A stretch of 64,000 nucleotides of DNA. Source: Streptacidiphilus fuscans (GTDB taxonomy: Bacteria > Actinomycetota > Actinomycetes > Streptomycetales > Streptomycetaceae). A program made the position numbers and the translations under genes. Position 1 is the stretch's first letter; every line of letters starts with the position of its first letter. Where the stretch lies: the NCBI RefSeq assembly GCF_015690355.1, contig NZ_JADPRT010000002.1, forward strand, positions 248,001-312,000. The letters are read 5' to 3'. Shown here piece by piece: positions 19,508-31,806 of the stretch. Under the pieces are notes generated by a model. The model saw only the letters and a list, made by a program, of their open reading frames with translations, made no database searches and was not told the origin of the DNA.

Positions 19508-19524
19508 TCCGCACGGTGTGCGGA
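19508..19524 (-). terminator. Small hairpin between lasso precursor and synthetase genes
   Basis: TCCGCA/TGCGGA (19508-19513 with 19519-19524) with a 5-nt loop, 12 bp past the precursor stop. It is weak, but its place is where partial terminators in RiPP operons keep precursor mRNA more abundant than enzyme mRNA. No U-tract. Confidence 0.4.
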
Positions 19525-19536
19525 GGACAGCCGTGA

Positions 19537-19665
19537 CTACCAGTTCATGTTGAAGAACCAGTCCGGCACGGTTCCCAGTCCACCGAGGGTGTCCTCGTTG
19601 AACTCTCCGACCTCGACAAGCGCCGGCGGCATGTATTCGTTCGACTGCTCCGTGACCTCAACCAT
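19537..19665 (-). CDS. Lasso peptide precursor (A), 42 aa
   Basis: ATG 19663-19665 with GGGAGG 6 nt upstream. The 27-residue leader MVEVTEQSNE..NEDTL carries the RRE-binding pattern Y11-x-x-P14-x-L16-x3-G20-x-F22 (YMPPALVEVGEF). Thr26 is the usual penultimate leader residue, so cleavage before Gly28 leaves the core GGLGTVPDWFFNMNW (15 aa). Asp8 of the core can close an 8-residue ring with Gly1, leaving the tail WFFNMNW. No Cys, so a class II lasso is expected. A longer in-frame upstream extension lacks a ribosome site. Core identity is inferred by rule; I recognise no named lasso peptide with this sequence. Confidence 0.92.
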   Translation of the reverse strand: MVEVTEQSNEYMPPALVEVGEFNEDTLGGLGTVPDWFFNMNW

Positions 19666-19702
19666 GAGAACCTCCCGGATACACAGACATGAATGGCACG
19701 CC

Positions 19703-19800
19703 CGAGGAATTCCTCGAACGCGCTGCAATCTAGCATGTACACGGTCAAGGAATAAGTGATCCACATCACACGCTTTTCGGCCGACACTTTTCGGCCACAC
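19703..19800 (-). promoter_or_regulatory. Lasso promoter region: CRP-like box, extended -10, palindrome, direct repeat
   Basis: This stretch is less GC-rich than its surroundings. On the minus strand in order: two copies of GGCCGAAAAG (19787-19796 and 19773-19782, 14 bp apart); a CRP-like TGTGATGTGGATCACT (19755-19770); an extended -10 candidate TGCTAGATT (19727-19735); and the perfect palindrome CGAGGAATTCCTCG (19703-19716). With a start near 19720 the CRP-like box would be centred close to -42, a class II activator position. The -35 is poor. All of this is inference from sequence. Confidence 0.5.
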
Positions 19801-19906
19801 GCAGAGAATGCGCAGGTCATCAGAGGAGAGCGAGAACGTTGAAGATTCGTCAAAGAACTGTTCCCGCTGGTCAACTGAGCGAATGCTCAGGAATGCGCAC
19901 GAACAG

Positions 19907-21394
19907 TCAGGCGTGCGCGCTCGTCACATGCGTCCGCAGCCACGCGGTGGCCTGGTCGGCCGGGAGGGCGGCAGAGACCAGCCAGCCCTGGACCGCGTCG
20001 CAGCCCATCCCCTGGAGCCGCTCCCAGGTCTCGTCGTCCTCGACGCCCTCGGCGACCACGGTCAGCCCGAGCGAGTGCGCCAACTGCACCGAGCAGCGGA
20101 CCACCGCGGCGTCGTGGTCGTCGGCGACCATGCGGCTGACGAAGGACCGGTCGATCTTGAGCTCACCCACCGGCAGTCGGCGCAGCCGGACCAGCGAGGA
20201 GTAGCCGGTGCCGAAGTCGTCCAGCGACATGCCGACGCCGTGCTTGCGCAGCTCCTCCAGCGTCTCGGCGGCCCGCTGGCCGTCCTCCAGCAGCAGGCGC
20301 TCGGTGATCTCCAGCTGGAGCGCGTCCGCCGGAACCCCGTGCCGGGCCAGCCGGTCGGCCACGCCCACCGCGAACCCGGGACGCAGCACGTCCCTGGGCG
20401 AGACGTTGACCGCGACCTTGACCCAGATGCCCTCCTCCCGCCAGCTCGCCAGCTGCGAGACGGCGGCCTCCAGGACGTAGTCGGTCAGCTGCGGCATCAA
20501 GCCGCTGGACTCGGCCAGGCCGACGAACTCCTCCGGGCTCACCGGCCCGCGCCCCGCGCGTGACCAGCGGACCAGCGCCTCCAGGCCGACGACGCTGCCG
20601 TCGAAGGCCACCTTGGGTTGGTAGTGGATCTGCACCTCGCCCAGGTCGAGCGCGCGTCGCAGATCGCCCAGCAGGCCGAGCCGCAGCGGGGTGTCCTCCT
20701 CCTGGCCCGCCTGGTAGACGGCCACTCCGGCCCGGCTGCGCTGGGCATGCGCCATCGCGATGTCGGCGCGGCGCAGCAACGATTCTGCGTCCGGGGCGTG
20801 GTCGGGCAGGACGGCGATGCCGCTGCTGGACTCCAACACCAGTTGCAGCCCGTCCACATGGATCGGCACGGCCACGCCCGCGGTGAACCCGCGGGCCAGC
20901 CGCAGCAGTTCGGCGGACTCACGCGGCGGGTCCGGCACCAGCACGGCGAACTCGTCCCCGCCCATGCGCGCCACCAGCGCTCCGTGCTCGGCGGCCAGCG
21001 TGCGGAGCCTGCGGGCGACCTGGACCAGCAGCCGGTCTCCGGCCAGGTGTCCGAGCGTGTCGTTGAGCGAGCGGAAGCGGTCCAGATCGAGCAGCAGCAG
21101 CCCGTACCGGTCGCGCGTGTTGCCCGCCTGGGCGGCGGCCAGCCGCAGCCCGGAGCGGTTGGGCAGGCCGGTCAGCCGGTCGGTGACCCCCTCGCGCAAC
21201 CGCTGCCGTCCGAACCACCACGCCGCGAAGAGCACGGCCACCGGCACGACGAAGAGCGGCAGCAGCAACGGCTCGTGCTGCCCGACGACCTGAGCCAGCG
21301 GCACCAGCGGCGCCGCCCCGGCGACGGCCACGCCGAGGAAGATCGCAACCCGGGCCGCAAGCCCGGCGCGGTCAGGCCTGGACGTGCGCTCCAT
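19907..21394 (-). CDS. rmdB: Membrane GGDEF-EAL c-di-GMP protein, RmdB-like
   Basis: Bifunctional c-di-GMP enzyme; the S. coelicolor homologue at this place (next to ligA) is the phosphodiesterase RmdB, from memory. 495 aa from ATG 21392-21394 with AGAGGA upstream. Two transmembrane helices (~12-30 and 38-58), a GGDEF domain with intact MGGDEF, and an EAL domain with intact GLEALVRW, DDFGTGYSS and KIDRSFV. No RxxD inhibitory site precedes GGDEF. Unlike cdgC in this window, the EAL half looks active. Confidence 0.88.
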   Translation of the reverse strand: MERTSRPDRAGLAARVAIFLGVAVAGAAPLVPLAQVVGQHEPLLLPLFVVPVAVLFAAWWFGRQRLREGVTDRLTGLPNRSGLRLAAAQAGNTRDRYGLLLLDLDRFRSLNDTLGHLAGDRLLVQVARRLRTLAAEHGALVARMGGDEFAVLVPDPPRESAELLRLARGFTAGVAVPIHVDGLQLVLESSSGIAVLPDHAPDAESLLRRADIAMAHAQRSRAGVAVYQAGQEEDTPLRLGLLGDLRRALDLGEVQIHYQPKVAFDGSVVGLEALVRWSRAGRGPVSPEEFVGLAESSGLMPQLTDYVLEAAVSQLASWREEGIWVKVAVNVSPRDVLRPGFAVGVADRLARHGVPADALQLEITERLLLEDGQRAAETLEELRKHGVGMSLDDFGTGYSSLVRLRRLPVGELKIDRSFVSRMVADDHDAAVVRCSVQLAHSLGLTVVAEGVEDDETWERLQGMGCDAVQGWLVSAALPADQATAWLRTHVTSAHA

Positions 21395-21727
21395 GGGTGT
21401 TCCTCTTGCTTCCCCGCTCGCCCCGTGGGGACCGAATGGTCCAAATCGACCGGGTCGGAACCAGCGTAAGCCGCGTCCCTCATATGTGAGCGACAATCGG
21501 ACGCCCTGTGACCGACCGGTGTCCTATCAGTGGCTTGAATGACCTGTTTGTCCGTCAATGACCGTTCTTCAGTTCGCTTCACGTGACGTGATGCGAATTC
21601 ACCATGAAGCGGACCGCCGACGCAGACCAATGCTGACGGACACTCAGCGCGCGACATCCAGCCGACACCAGAGGGGAACGTCGGACAGCAGCCCGCCGTT
21701 CCCCCCGGCCGTGAAACGTGGTGGGGG
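21395..21727. other. rmdB-ligA intergenic region
   Basis: 333 bp with no credible gene. It holds the rmdB 5' region on one side and a hairpin near ligA (listed separately) on the other, plus a CACGTG-centred TTCACGTGA at about 21587. Confidence 0.5.
21673..21704 (-). terminator. Hairpin downstream of ligA
   Basis: GGGGAACG/CGTTCCCC stem (21673-21680 with 21697-21704) about 24 bp beyond the ligA stop. Probable terminator without a U-tract. Confidence 0.55.
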
Positions 21728-24935
<3,208 letters not shown>

Positions 24936-24991
24936 CCTCTTTCCTTTCGCGCTTCGCTTCGACTCCGCTTCGCTGCGTCTCAGCTCGCCGC

Positions 24992-25681
24992 TCATCGGCC
25001 CGGCCGAACAGACAAGTCGGTGATCTCCGCGTCACGTGGCAGGTCGATCGCGGTGAGGATGGCCGTGGCCACCGACTCCGGCGCGATCCACGCGTCCGAC
25101 TCGTAGTCCCGCCCCTCCTGGGCGTGCACCTTGGCCTGCATCGGTGTGGCCGTGCGGCCCGGGTAGACGGTGGTGACGCGGACGCCGTTGCCGTGCTCCT
25201 CCTCGCGCAGCGAGTCGGCCAGCGCCTTCAGGCCGAACTTCGATGCCGCGTAGACACCCCACTCGGCGCTCGCCCGCAGGCCCGCGCCGGAGTTGACGAA
25301 GACGACATGGCCGCGCGCCGCCCGGACGGTCGGCAGCAGCAGCCGGGTCAGCTCGGCAGGAGCGAGCAGGTTGACCGCCATGGTCTCCTGCCACACCTTG
25401 ACGCCCATGTCCCCGACCTGCCCGAGCTCGACGACGCCGGCGATGTGCAGCAGCGAGTCGATCCGCTGCGGCTGCTCCTGGTGGCCCAGCGCCCAGCTCA
25501 GCCGCTCCGGCTGGCCGAGGTCACCGACCAGCGTGCGCGCGCCGGGGAACTGCTCGCGCAGCTCCGCCGCACGGCGCGCGTCGCGGGCGAAGAGCCACAG
25601 CTCCTCGCCGCGCTCGCTGAGCTTGGCGGCAACCGCCGCGCCGATGCCGGAACCCGCTCCGGTGATCACATGCGTACCCAT
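24992..25681 (-). CDS. Short-chain dehydrogenase/reductase (SDR)
   Basis: NAD(P)-dependent oxidoreductase, substrate unknown. 229 aa from ATG 25679-25681. Cofactor loop TGAGSGIGAAVAAKL at the N-terminus, catalytic Ser in FVNSGAG and YxxxK as YAASK, followed by VYPGRTATPM. The shortness and the PGRT motif fit classical SDRs. It is upstream of the methionine synthase-like gene in the same direction and divergent from the RCK gene. Confidence 0.88.
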   Translation of the reverse strand: MGTHVITGAGSGIGAAVAAKLSERGEELWLFARDARRAAELREQFPGARTLVGDLGQPERLSWALGHQEQPQRIDSLLHIAGVVELGQVGDMGVKVWQETMAVNLLAPAELTRLLLPTVRAARGHVVFVNSGAGLRASAEWGVYAASKFGLKALADSLREEEHGNGVRVTTVYPGRTATPMQAKVHAQEGRDYESDAWIAPESVATAILTAIDLPRDAEITDLSVRPGR

Positions 25682-25762
25682 GGGTTCATCAGTACCACGC
25701 CCGCACGCTCCGACGTTGCGCCACCATGGTCCCCAGCACACGCCGACGAGCTGGGGGAATCG

Positions 25763-27571
25763 GTGCCGGACGGTCTGCAGGACCATCTCACGCGGAGCGC
25801 GACACAGAGCGCAGCGGAATCCGCCGACGGACGCGGTCACATGGTCGTGGTCGGCAACGACGCGCTGACCCACCGTCTTGCCGCCGACCTCGCGGCGCTC
25901 TACGGCGAGCGGGTGGTCCTCATCGTCCCCGAGCCGCACCAGAGCCACGGCCAACAACTCATGGCCCTGCACGACGAGACGGGACCCATCACCGTGCTCG
26001 GCGGCGAGCAGCCGGACGCCGCGACGCTGCGCCGGGCGGACCTCGGGTCCGCGGACGCGTTGGCGCTGGTCCTGGACGACGACCAGGCGGTCACCCAGGC
26101 CGCGTTGATCGCCCGCAGCATCAACCCGACCGTTCGGCTGGCGCTGCGCGTCCACAGCGGTGCGCTGGGCCAGCGGCTGCGTGCCCTGCTGGACCGCGAC
26201 GACGCGCCGACCACGGTCGCCTCCGCGTCGGCGACGGCCGCTCCCGCGCTGGTCTCGGCGGCGCTGCCGAGCCACCGTCAGGTGATCCCGATCAACGGCG
26301 GCACCTGCGCCGTGGTCACCGAGGTACTGCCGGAGGACGCGACCGGCCTGCCGGACGGCGAGGGCGTCCCGATCGCGGTGCTCACCGAGGACAGCGGCAC
26401 CCTGCTGCCCGGCCCCGACCTCGTCCCCTCGGACGCCAAGACCACGGTCGTGCGCCTGCGCCACCTGGAGGACGCGCCGCCACCGCCACGCGAACGGGCC
26501 TGGGACGGACGGCGGTTGCTGGCGATGGTCCGTGGCTTCTTCTCCCGCAAGCTGCAGGTCGCGGCGGTGGCGCTGGCCGTGCTGGTGGCCCTGCTCACGG
26601 TGCTCACCTGGCAGTTGACCGGGACCAACCTCGGACTCTCGCTCTACCTCGTGCTGCTGGACCTCAGCTCGGCGGGCAACCCGGCCTTCGGGCAGCCGTT
26701 GGCCCGGCAGGTCCTGCAGATCATCACGATGTTCACCGGCATGCTGCTGCTCGGCCTGGTCGCGGCCGTGGTCCTGGACAGCGTCGGCGCGGTGCGGCCG
26801 ACGTCGACCGTGCGACGGGTCCGGCGGACCGTCTCGGACCACGTGCTGCTGATCGGGCTGGGCAACGTCGGACGCGCGGTGGCCTCGCGGCTGGTGGACA
26901 TGCGGGTGCCGGTCGTCGCCGTCGAGCGCAACGCGTCCGTACCGGGGGTGGCCGCGATGCGGGCGCTCGGCGTACCGGTGGTGGTCGGCGACTTCACCCG
27001 CGAGTCCGTCTTCCGCGCGGCACGCGGCGACCGGGCGGCGGCGCTGACGGCGCTGACCAACAACGACAGCGCCAACCTGCAGGCGGTCCTCTTCGCCCGC
27101 GAGCAGCGCCCGGACCTGCGGGTGGTGCTGCGGCTCTTCGACGAGGCGTTCGCCCGCACCGTCTACGACGCCCTGCGGCAGGCCCATCCGGAGGCGCGTA
27201 CCCGCAGCCGCAGCGTCTCCTACCTGGCCGCGCCGGAGTTCGCGGCCGCGATGATGGGCCGTCAGGTCCTGGCCGCGATCCCCGCCCGACGGGAGCTGCT
27301 GCTGCTTGCCGACGTCACGGTGCAGGACGGCGGCGAACTCGCCGGACGCACGGTCACCCAGGCGTTCCGCCCCGGCGCGTGGCGGGTCGTCGCGACGCCG
27401 CGGAAGAACGGCGGCGCCGGGCTCAACTGGACGCCGAAGGACAGCCGCGAGCTGCGTGACGGTGAGCGGGTCATCGTCGTCGCGACCCGCGAAGGCCTGG
27501 GCCGTCTGCTACGGCGCGACGCGGGGTCGGGTGGGGTCGTCGTTCCCGCTCAGACGCCGCCCTCGGCGTAG
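25763..27571 (+). CDS. RCK (TrkA-N) / two-helix membrane channel-like protein
   Basis: 602 aa. An N-terminal Rossmann/RCK domain (~27-150; MVVVGNDALTHRLAADL), a linker, two transmembrane helices (~275-297 and ~325-345) and a C-terminal RCK domain (HVLLIGLGNVGRAVASRL). The loop between the helices has no TVGYG potassium filter; it reads LDLSSAGNPAFG. The AGN resembles the ADxGN filter of CASTOR/POLLUX channels, a weak inference. Start GTG 25763-25765 after GGGGGAAT; ATG 25841 is an alternative. Its 3' end overlaps the convergent LOG gene by 22 bp. Confidence 0.8.
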   Translation: MPDGLQDHLTRSATQSAAESADGRGHMVVVGNDALTHRLAADLAALYGERVVLIVPEPHQSHGQQLMALHDETGPITVLGGEQPDAATLRRADLGSADALALVLDDDQAVTQAALIARSINPTVRLALRVHSGALGQRLRALLDRDDAPTTVASASATAAPALVSAALPSHRQVIPINGGTCAVVTEVLPEDATGLPDGEGVPIAVLTEDSGTLLPGPDLVPSDAKTTVVRLRHLEDAPPPPRERAWDGRRLLAMVRGFFSRKLQVAAVALAVLVALLTVLTWQLTGTNLGLSLYLVLLDLSSAGNPAFGQPLARQVLQIITMFTGMLLLGLVAAVVLDSVGAVRPTSTVRRVRRTVSDHVLLIGLGNVGRAVASRLVDMRVPVVAVERNASVPGVAAMRALGVPVVVGDFTRESVFRAARGDRAAALTALTNNDSANLQAVLFAREQRPDLRVVLRLFDEAFARTVYDALRQAHPEARTRSRSVSYLAAPEFAAAMMGRQVLAAIPARRELLLLADVTVQDGGELAGRTVTQAFRPGAWRVVATPRKNGGAGLNWTPKDSRELRDGERVIVVATREGLGRLLRRDAGSGGVVVPAQTPPSA

Positions 27572-28080
27572 CGCAGCGCCTCTTCGCCGTCGGCGGCGAA
27601 CCGCACCAACTCGCGTACCGGACGCGGGAGGAAGCCCTCGCTCTCCATCCGCTCCAGCTGGGTGCGCATGCCGTCGTAGAACCCGTCCGTGTCGAGCAGG
27701 ACGACCGGCTTGTCGTGCAGTCCGTGCTTCTTGAGCTCCAGCACCTCGGTGACCTCGTCCAGAGTGCCCAGCCCGCCGACGAGCACGACGATCGCGTCGG
27801 CACGCTGGAACAGCAGCGTCTTGCGCTCGGGCAGGTCCGCGGCGGTGATCAGCTCGTCCGCACCCCGGTACGCCTTGTGGCGCAGCATCTCGACGGAGAT
27901 GCCGACCAGCTTGGCCCCCGCGGCCTTCGCCTCGTCGGCGAGGACACCCATCAGACCCGCGTGCGACCCACCCCACACGAGCGTGTGCCCGTGCGCGCCG
28001 AGGGCACGCGCGAAGTCCCGCGCGGGGGCGGTGTAGCGGTCGTCGAGGTCGGCGGCGGAGCAGAAGACGGTGATATTCAC
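27550..28080 (-). CDS. LOG-family (TIGR00730) nucleotide 5'-monophosphate phosphoribohydrolase
   Basis: Lysine-decarboxylase-like fold now known to hydrolyse nucleoside monophosphates, including cytokinin ribotides in LOG enzymes. 176 aa from GTG 28078-28080. Motifs: FCSAADLDDRY start, GGSHAGLMGVLAD, and VGGLGTLDEVTEVL, where the usual PGGxGTxxE has Val in place of Pro. The true substrate here is not known. Convergent overlap with the RCK gene. Confidence 0.85.
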   Translation of the reverse strand: MNITVFCSAADLDDRYTAPARDFARALGAHGHTLVWGGSHAGLMGVLADEAKAAGAKLVGISVEMLRHKAYRGADELITAADLPERKTLLFQRADAIVVLVGGLGTLDEVTEVLELKKHGLHDKPVVLLDTDGFYDGMRTQLERMESEGFLPRPVRELVRFAADGEEALRYAEGGV

Positions 28081-28119
28081 CCGATGATTATCCCATTACG
28101 ACGCAAGCCATTTGCGCTT

Positions 28120-28327
28120 CCAGGGGCGCGAGGCTCTGCTGATGTGCGGCTCCGACGCGCGGGCGCGACAGGGCGGGCGGGCGCTACCGCAGGTAGTTGC
28201 AGCATGCCAGGGGCGCGGGGAACTGCGCGCCAAGCCACCCACGCAGGTAGAGCCCCGAACGTTCAGGGCCATCCGCACTGGGGGTTCTCGCGCAGTTCCC
28301 CGCGCCCCTGGAGCGTGCTGCAACTAC
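28120..28327. repeat. Dispersed long-palindrome repeat, copy C (two-module form)
   Basis: Palindromic unit 28193-28327, with outermost arms GTAGTTGCAGCA/TGCTGCAACTAC and inner CAGGGGCGCGGGGAACTGCG against its complement. A leading module (28120-28192) matches that of copy B (AGGGGCGCGAGGCTCTGCTG, GATGTGCGGCTCCG). The right end contains the mnmA TAG stop (28324-28326). No gene lies inside. Confidence 0.8.
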
Positions 28328-29478
28328 AGCTCTGCTGCGGCCCGCTCCGTGCTCGCGATCGTCGCGGACCCCACCACGCGCGTGCCGTCGTACAGGACCA
28401 CCGCCTGCCCAGGCGCGATGCCGCGCTGTGGCTGGTCCAGGACGACCCGCAGTCCGCCGTCCTCGGCAAGCTCAGCCGAGACCGGGACCGGCTCGCCGTG
28501 CGCGCGGAGTTGGGCGGTGTAGCGGGCCGTGCCCGCCGGCGCCGCGTCGCCGCACCAGCGGGGCTTGACCCCGCTCAGCGCGGAGACGTCGAGGGCCTCC
28601 GCCGGGCCGACGGTGACGCGGTTGTCGACCGGGGAGATGTCCAGGACGTAGCGCGGCTTGCCGTCCGACGCCGGACGGCCGATGCGGAGGCCCTTGCGCT
28701 GGCCGATGGTGAAGCCGTAGGCGCCGCTGTGCTCGCCCACAACCGTGCCGTCGACGTCGACGATCTCCCCCGCCGACGTACCGAGCCGCTGGGCGAGAAA
28801 GCCCTGGGTGTCGCCGTCGGCGATGAAGCAGATGTCGTGGCTGTCCGGCTTCTTGGCGACGGCCAACCCGCGCTGCTCCGCCTCGACGCGGACCTGCTCC
28901 TTGGTCGTGTCGCCGAGCGGGAACATCGCGTGCGCCAACTGCTGCGCGTCCAGCACGCCGAGGACGTATGACTGGTCCTTGGCCGGGTCGACGGCCCGGT
29001 GCAGCTCGCGGCCACCACCCGGCAGGTCCACCACGCGCGCGTAGTGGCCGGTGCAGACGGCGTCGAAGCCGAGGGCGACCGCCTTGTCCAGCAGGGCCGC
29101 GAACTTGATCTTCTCGTTGCAGCGCAGGCAGGGGTTCGGCGTGCGGCCGGCCGCGTACTCGGCGACGAAGTCGTCGATCACGTCCTCGCGGAAGCGCTCG
29201 GCCAGGTCCCAGACGTAGAAGGGGATGCCGATCACGTCGGCCGCGCGACGCGCGTCCCGGGAGTCCTCCAGCGTGCAGCAGCCGCGCGCGCCGGTGCGGA
29301 AGGACTGCGGGTTGCTGGAGAGCGCCAGGTGCACGCCGGTGACCTCGTGTCCCGCTTCGACCGCGCGCGCGGCGGCGACGGCGGAGTCGACGCCGCCGGA
29401 CATGGCGGCGAGGACGCGGAGACGCCCGCCGGGCAGGCCGACGGCGGGCTGGGCGGGGGCACCAGGGAACTCAGACAT
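28324..29478 (-). CDS. mnmA: tRNA-specific 2-thiouridylase
   Basis: Thiolates uridine 34 of tRNA(Lys/Glu/Gln) using ATP and sulfur from a cysteine desulfurase. 384 aa from ATG 29476-29478. PP-loop [16 protein letters not shown], first catalytic Cys in [12 protein letters not shown], second in DICFIADGD, and TGHYARVV. The desulfurase gene lies 63 bp upstream on the same strand, which supports a sulfur-relay partnership. Confidence 0.95.
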   Translation of the reverse strand: MSEFPGAPAQPAVGLPGGRLRVLAAMSGGVDSAVAAARAVEAGHEVTGVHLALSSNPQSFRTGARGCCTLEDSRDARRAADVIGIPFYVWDLAERFREDVIDDFVAEYAAGRTPNPCLRCNEKIKFAALLDKAVALGFDAVCTGHYARVVDLPGGGRELHRAVDPAKDQSYVLGVLDAQQLAHAMFPLGDTTKEQVRVEAEQRGLAVAKKPDSHDICFIADGDTQGFLAQRLGTSAGEIVDVDGTVVGEHSGAYGFTIGQRKGLRIGRPASDGKPRYVLDISPVDNRVTVGPAEALDVSALSGVKPRWCGDAAPAGTARYTAQLRAHGEPVPVSAELAEDGGLRVVLDQPQRGIAPGQAVVLYDGTRVVGSATIASTERAAAEL

Positions 29479-29541
29479 AGTGCCTACCAGGGTACGGGCT
29501 GCCGACCCGCACCCGTCCCTCCTCAGGGTGAACGCGCCGCC

Positions 29542-30720
29542 CTACCGCCGGGTCGCCGCGCCGGCCTGGCGGGCGCGGTCGACGACCGGGCCGATCGCCT
29601 CCGCCAGCGCCTTCACGTCCGCCTCGGTGGAGGTGTGGCCGAGCGAGAACCGCAGCGACGCACGGGCCATCGCCGGTTCCGCGCCCATGGCCAGCAGGAC
29701 GTGGCTGGGCTGCGGCACCCCGGCCGAGCAGGCGGAGCCGGTCGAGCACTCGATGCCGCGCGCGTCGAGCAGCATCAGCAGCGCGTCGCCCTCGCACCCC
29801 GGGAAGGTGAAGTGCGCGTTGGCGCTGAGCCGACCCGCCGGGCTCGGGTCGCCGTTGAGGACGGCGTCCGGCACGGCGGCGCGGACCGCGTCGATCAACT
29901 GGTCGCGCAGGCGGCCGATCTCCTCGGCGAACTGCGGCTGCCGGTCCACCGCGACCCGCGCGGCGGCGGCGAAGCCCGCGGTCGCGGGGACGTCGAGGGT
30001 GCCGGACCGGACGTCGCGCTCCTGGCCGCCGCCGTGCAGCAGCGGGACCGGGGCGGCCTCACGGGACAGCACCAGCGCGCCGACGCCGTACGGGCCGCCG
30101 ATCTTGTGGCCGGTGACGGTCATCGCGTCCAGGCCGGAGTCCGCGAAGGAGAGCGGCAGCTGACCGAACGCCTGCACCGCGTCTGCGTGCATCGGAACGC
30201 CGAACTCCCGCGCTACGGCGGCCAGTTCGCGGATCGGCTGGACGGTGCCGACCTCGTTGTTGGCCCACATGACGGTCGCCAGCGCGACGTCGGCGGGGTT
30301 GCTCGCGATCGCCGCGCGCAGGTCCTCGGGCACGACGCGGCCGAGCGGGTCGACGGGGAGCCACTCGACGAGCGCGCCCTCGTGCTGTTCCAGCCAGAGG
30401 ACGGCGTCCAGGACGGCGTGGTGCTCGACGGGGCTGCAAAGGATCCGGCGCCGGGCCGGGTCGGCGTCCCGGCGGGCCCAGAACAGGCCCTTGACCGCCA
30501 GGTTGTCCGACTCGGTGCCGCCGCCGGTGAAGACGATCTCGCTCGGGCGGGCGCCGAGGGACGCGGCAAGGCTCTCCCTGGACTCCTCGATCACCCGACG
30601 GGCGCGGCGTCCGGCGGCGTGCAGGGACGAGGCATTGCCGGTGCTGCCGAACTGCGCGGTCATCGCCTGGGCCGACTCCGGCAGCATCGGAGTGGTGGCG
30701 GCGTGGTCGAGGTAGGGCAT
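29542..30720 (-). CDS. Cysteine desulfurase (NifS/IscS family)
   Basis: PLP enzyme that takes sulfur from cysteine as a persulfide; likely sulfur donor for MnmA. 392 aa from ATG 30718-30720 ([15 protein letters not shown]). PLP Lys in [10 protein letters not shown], active-site Cys in [13 protein letters not shown], and the EVGTVQPI and HADAVQAFG motifs. The open frame continues far upstream through the IclR region, but that is not coding. Divergent from the IclR gene with a 186-bp shared promoter region. Confidence 0.93.
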   Translation of the reverse strand: MPYLDHAATTPMLPESAQAMTAQFGSTGNASSLHAAGRRARRVIEESRESLAASLGARPSEIVFTGGGTESDNLAVKGLFWARRDADPARRRILCSPVEHHAVLDAVLWLEQHEGALVEWLPVDPLGRVVPEDLRAAIASNPADVALATVMWANNEVGTVQPIRELAAVAREFGVPMHADAVQAFGQLPLSFADSGLDAMTVTGHKIGGPYGVGALVLSREAAPVPLLHGGGQERDVRSGTLDVPATAGFAAAARVAVDRQPQFAEEIGRLRDQLIDAVRAAVPDAVLNGDPSPAGRLSANAHFTFPGCEGDALLMLLDARGIECSTGSACSAGVPQPSHVLLAMGAEPAMARASLRFSLGHTSTEADVKALAEAIGPVVDRARQAGAATRR

Positions 30721-30906
30721 GGCGGCCCAAGTGTAGTGCGCCCACCGACAGACTCGGTGGGCGGTGCGGTATTCGGACGCGCCGGGCCATGGCCGCACGT
30801 CGAAATGGTTCCGAATACGCATCATCCATTGCAGCCCGCGCAATGGCCTCCCTACGCTCACAGCACTGTCGGGGGAGTAGAGCAGTCGAGCACAACGGGG
30901 CGGGGC

Positions 30907-31653
30907 ATGTCGCAGTCGGTGGACCGGGCGCTGACCGTGCTCGCGTCGCTGGCCGAAGGGCCGGTCTCGCTGGAGCAGGCCGCCGCGCGGATCGGGGTGC
31001 ACAAGTCGACCGCGCTCCGCCTGCTGCGGACGCTGGAGGAGCACGGCTTCGTGCACCGTCAGGCCGACTACCGCTACCGGCTCGGCGGACGCCTCTTCTC
31101 CCTCGCCCAGCTCGCCCTGGAGAGCATCGACGTGCGCGGCGTCGCGGCCCCGCACCTGGCCGCGCTGAACGACCGCTGCGGCCACACCGTGCATCTGGCC
31201 GTCTACGAGGACGGCGAGGCCACCTACGTGGACAAGCTGGAGAGCCGCTACCCGGTGCGGATGTACTCGCGGATCGGCAAGCGCGCGCCGCTGACCGCGT
31301 CCGCCGTGGGCAAGGTGCTGCTGGCCGGTCTGCCGGAGGGCCGCCGGACGGAGCTGGCCCGGCGGCTGGAGTACCCGGCGTACACGCCGCGCTCGCTGCG
31401 CACGCCGGAGGCGTTGCTGGCCGAACTGGAGTCGGTACGGGACCAGGGCTGGGCCATGGACCGCAGCGAGTACGAAGAAAGCGTCAACTGTGTGGCCGTG
31501 CCGATCCGGGGTATCGACCGACAGGTGATCGCCGCCTGCTCCATCTCCACCCCGACCGTGGTCGCGCCGCTGAGCGCACTGCGTCGCCTGATCCCCGACC
31601 TGCTGGCCACGGCGGAGGCGATCTCCCACGAGTACGGCGGCCGGACCGGATGA
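30907..31653 (+). CDS. IclR-family transcriptional regulator
   Basis: 248 aa from ATG 30907-30909. N-terminal winged helix ([40 protein letters not shown]) and C-terminal ligand-binding IclR domain ([28 protein letters not shown]). Usually a repressor of a nearby catabolic gene. The neighbour on the other side is the desulfurase gene, which gives no hint of the effector. Confidence 0.9.
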   Translation: MSQSVDRALTVLASLAEGPVSLEQAAARIGVHKSTALRLLRTLEEHGFVHRQADYRYRLGGRLFSLAQLALESIDVRGVAAPHLAALNDRCGHTVHLAVYEDGEATYVDKLESRYPVRMYSRIGKRAPLTASAVGKVLLAGLPEGRRTELARRLEYPAYTPRSLRTPEALLAELESVRDQGWAMDRSEYEESVNCVAVPIRGIDRQVIAACSISTPTVVAPLSALRRLIPDLLATAEAISHEYGGRTG

Positions 31654-31806
31654 GGACCGGATGATCTCCTCCCTGCCCCGCCCCTACGCTGTGGCGGGCG
31701 GCACCATCACGGCAGTTCACACAGCAGTTCAGGCAGTACGAGCGGCACCGGCAGCACGAGCGGCACGGCACAAGACCCGGGCGGACCAGGAAGGGGGCGC
31801 GAAGCC

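Noticed and set aside
19537..19800. Longer 87-aa form of the lasso precursor
   Set aside because: The extra N-terminus spans the promoter elements and lacks a ribosome site; the 42-aa form has GGGAGG and a standard leader length.
30721..31629. Upstream extension of the cysteine desulfurase frame
   Set aside because: It is antisense to the IclR gene; [11 protein letters not shown] at 30720 is the family start.
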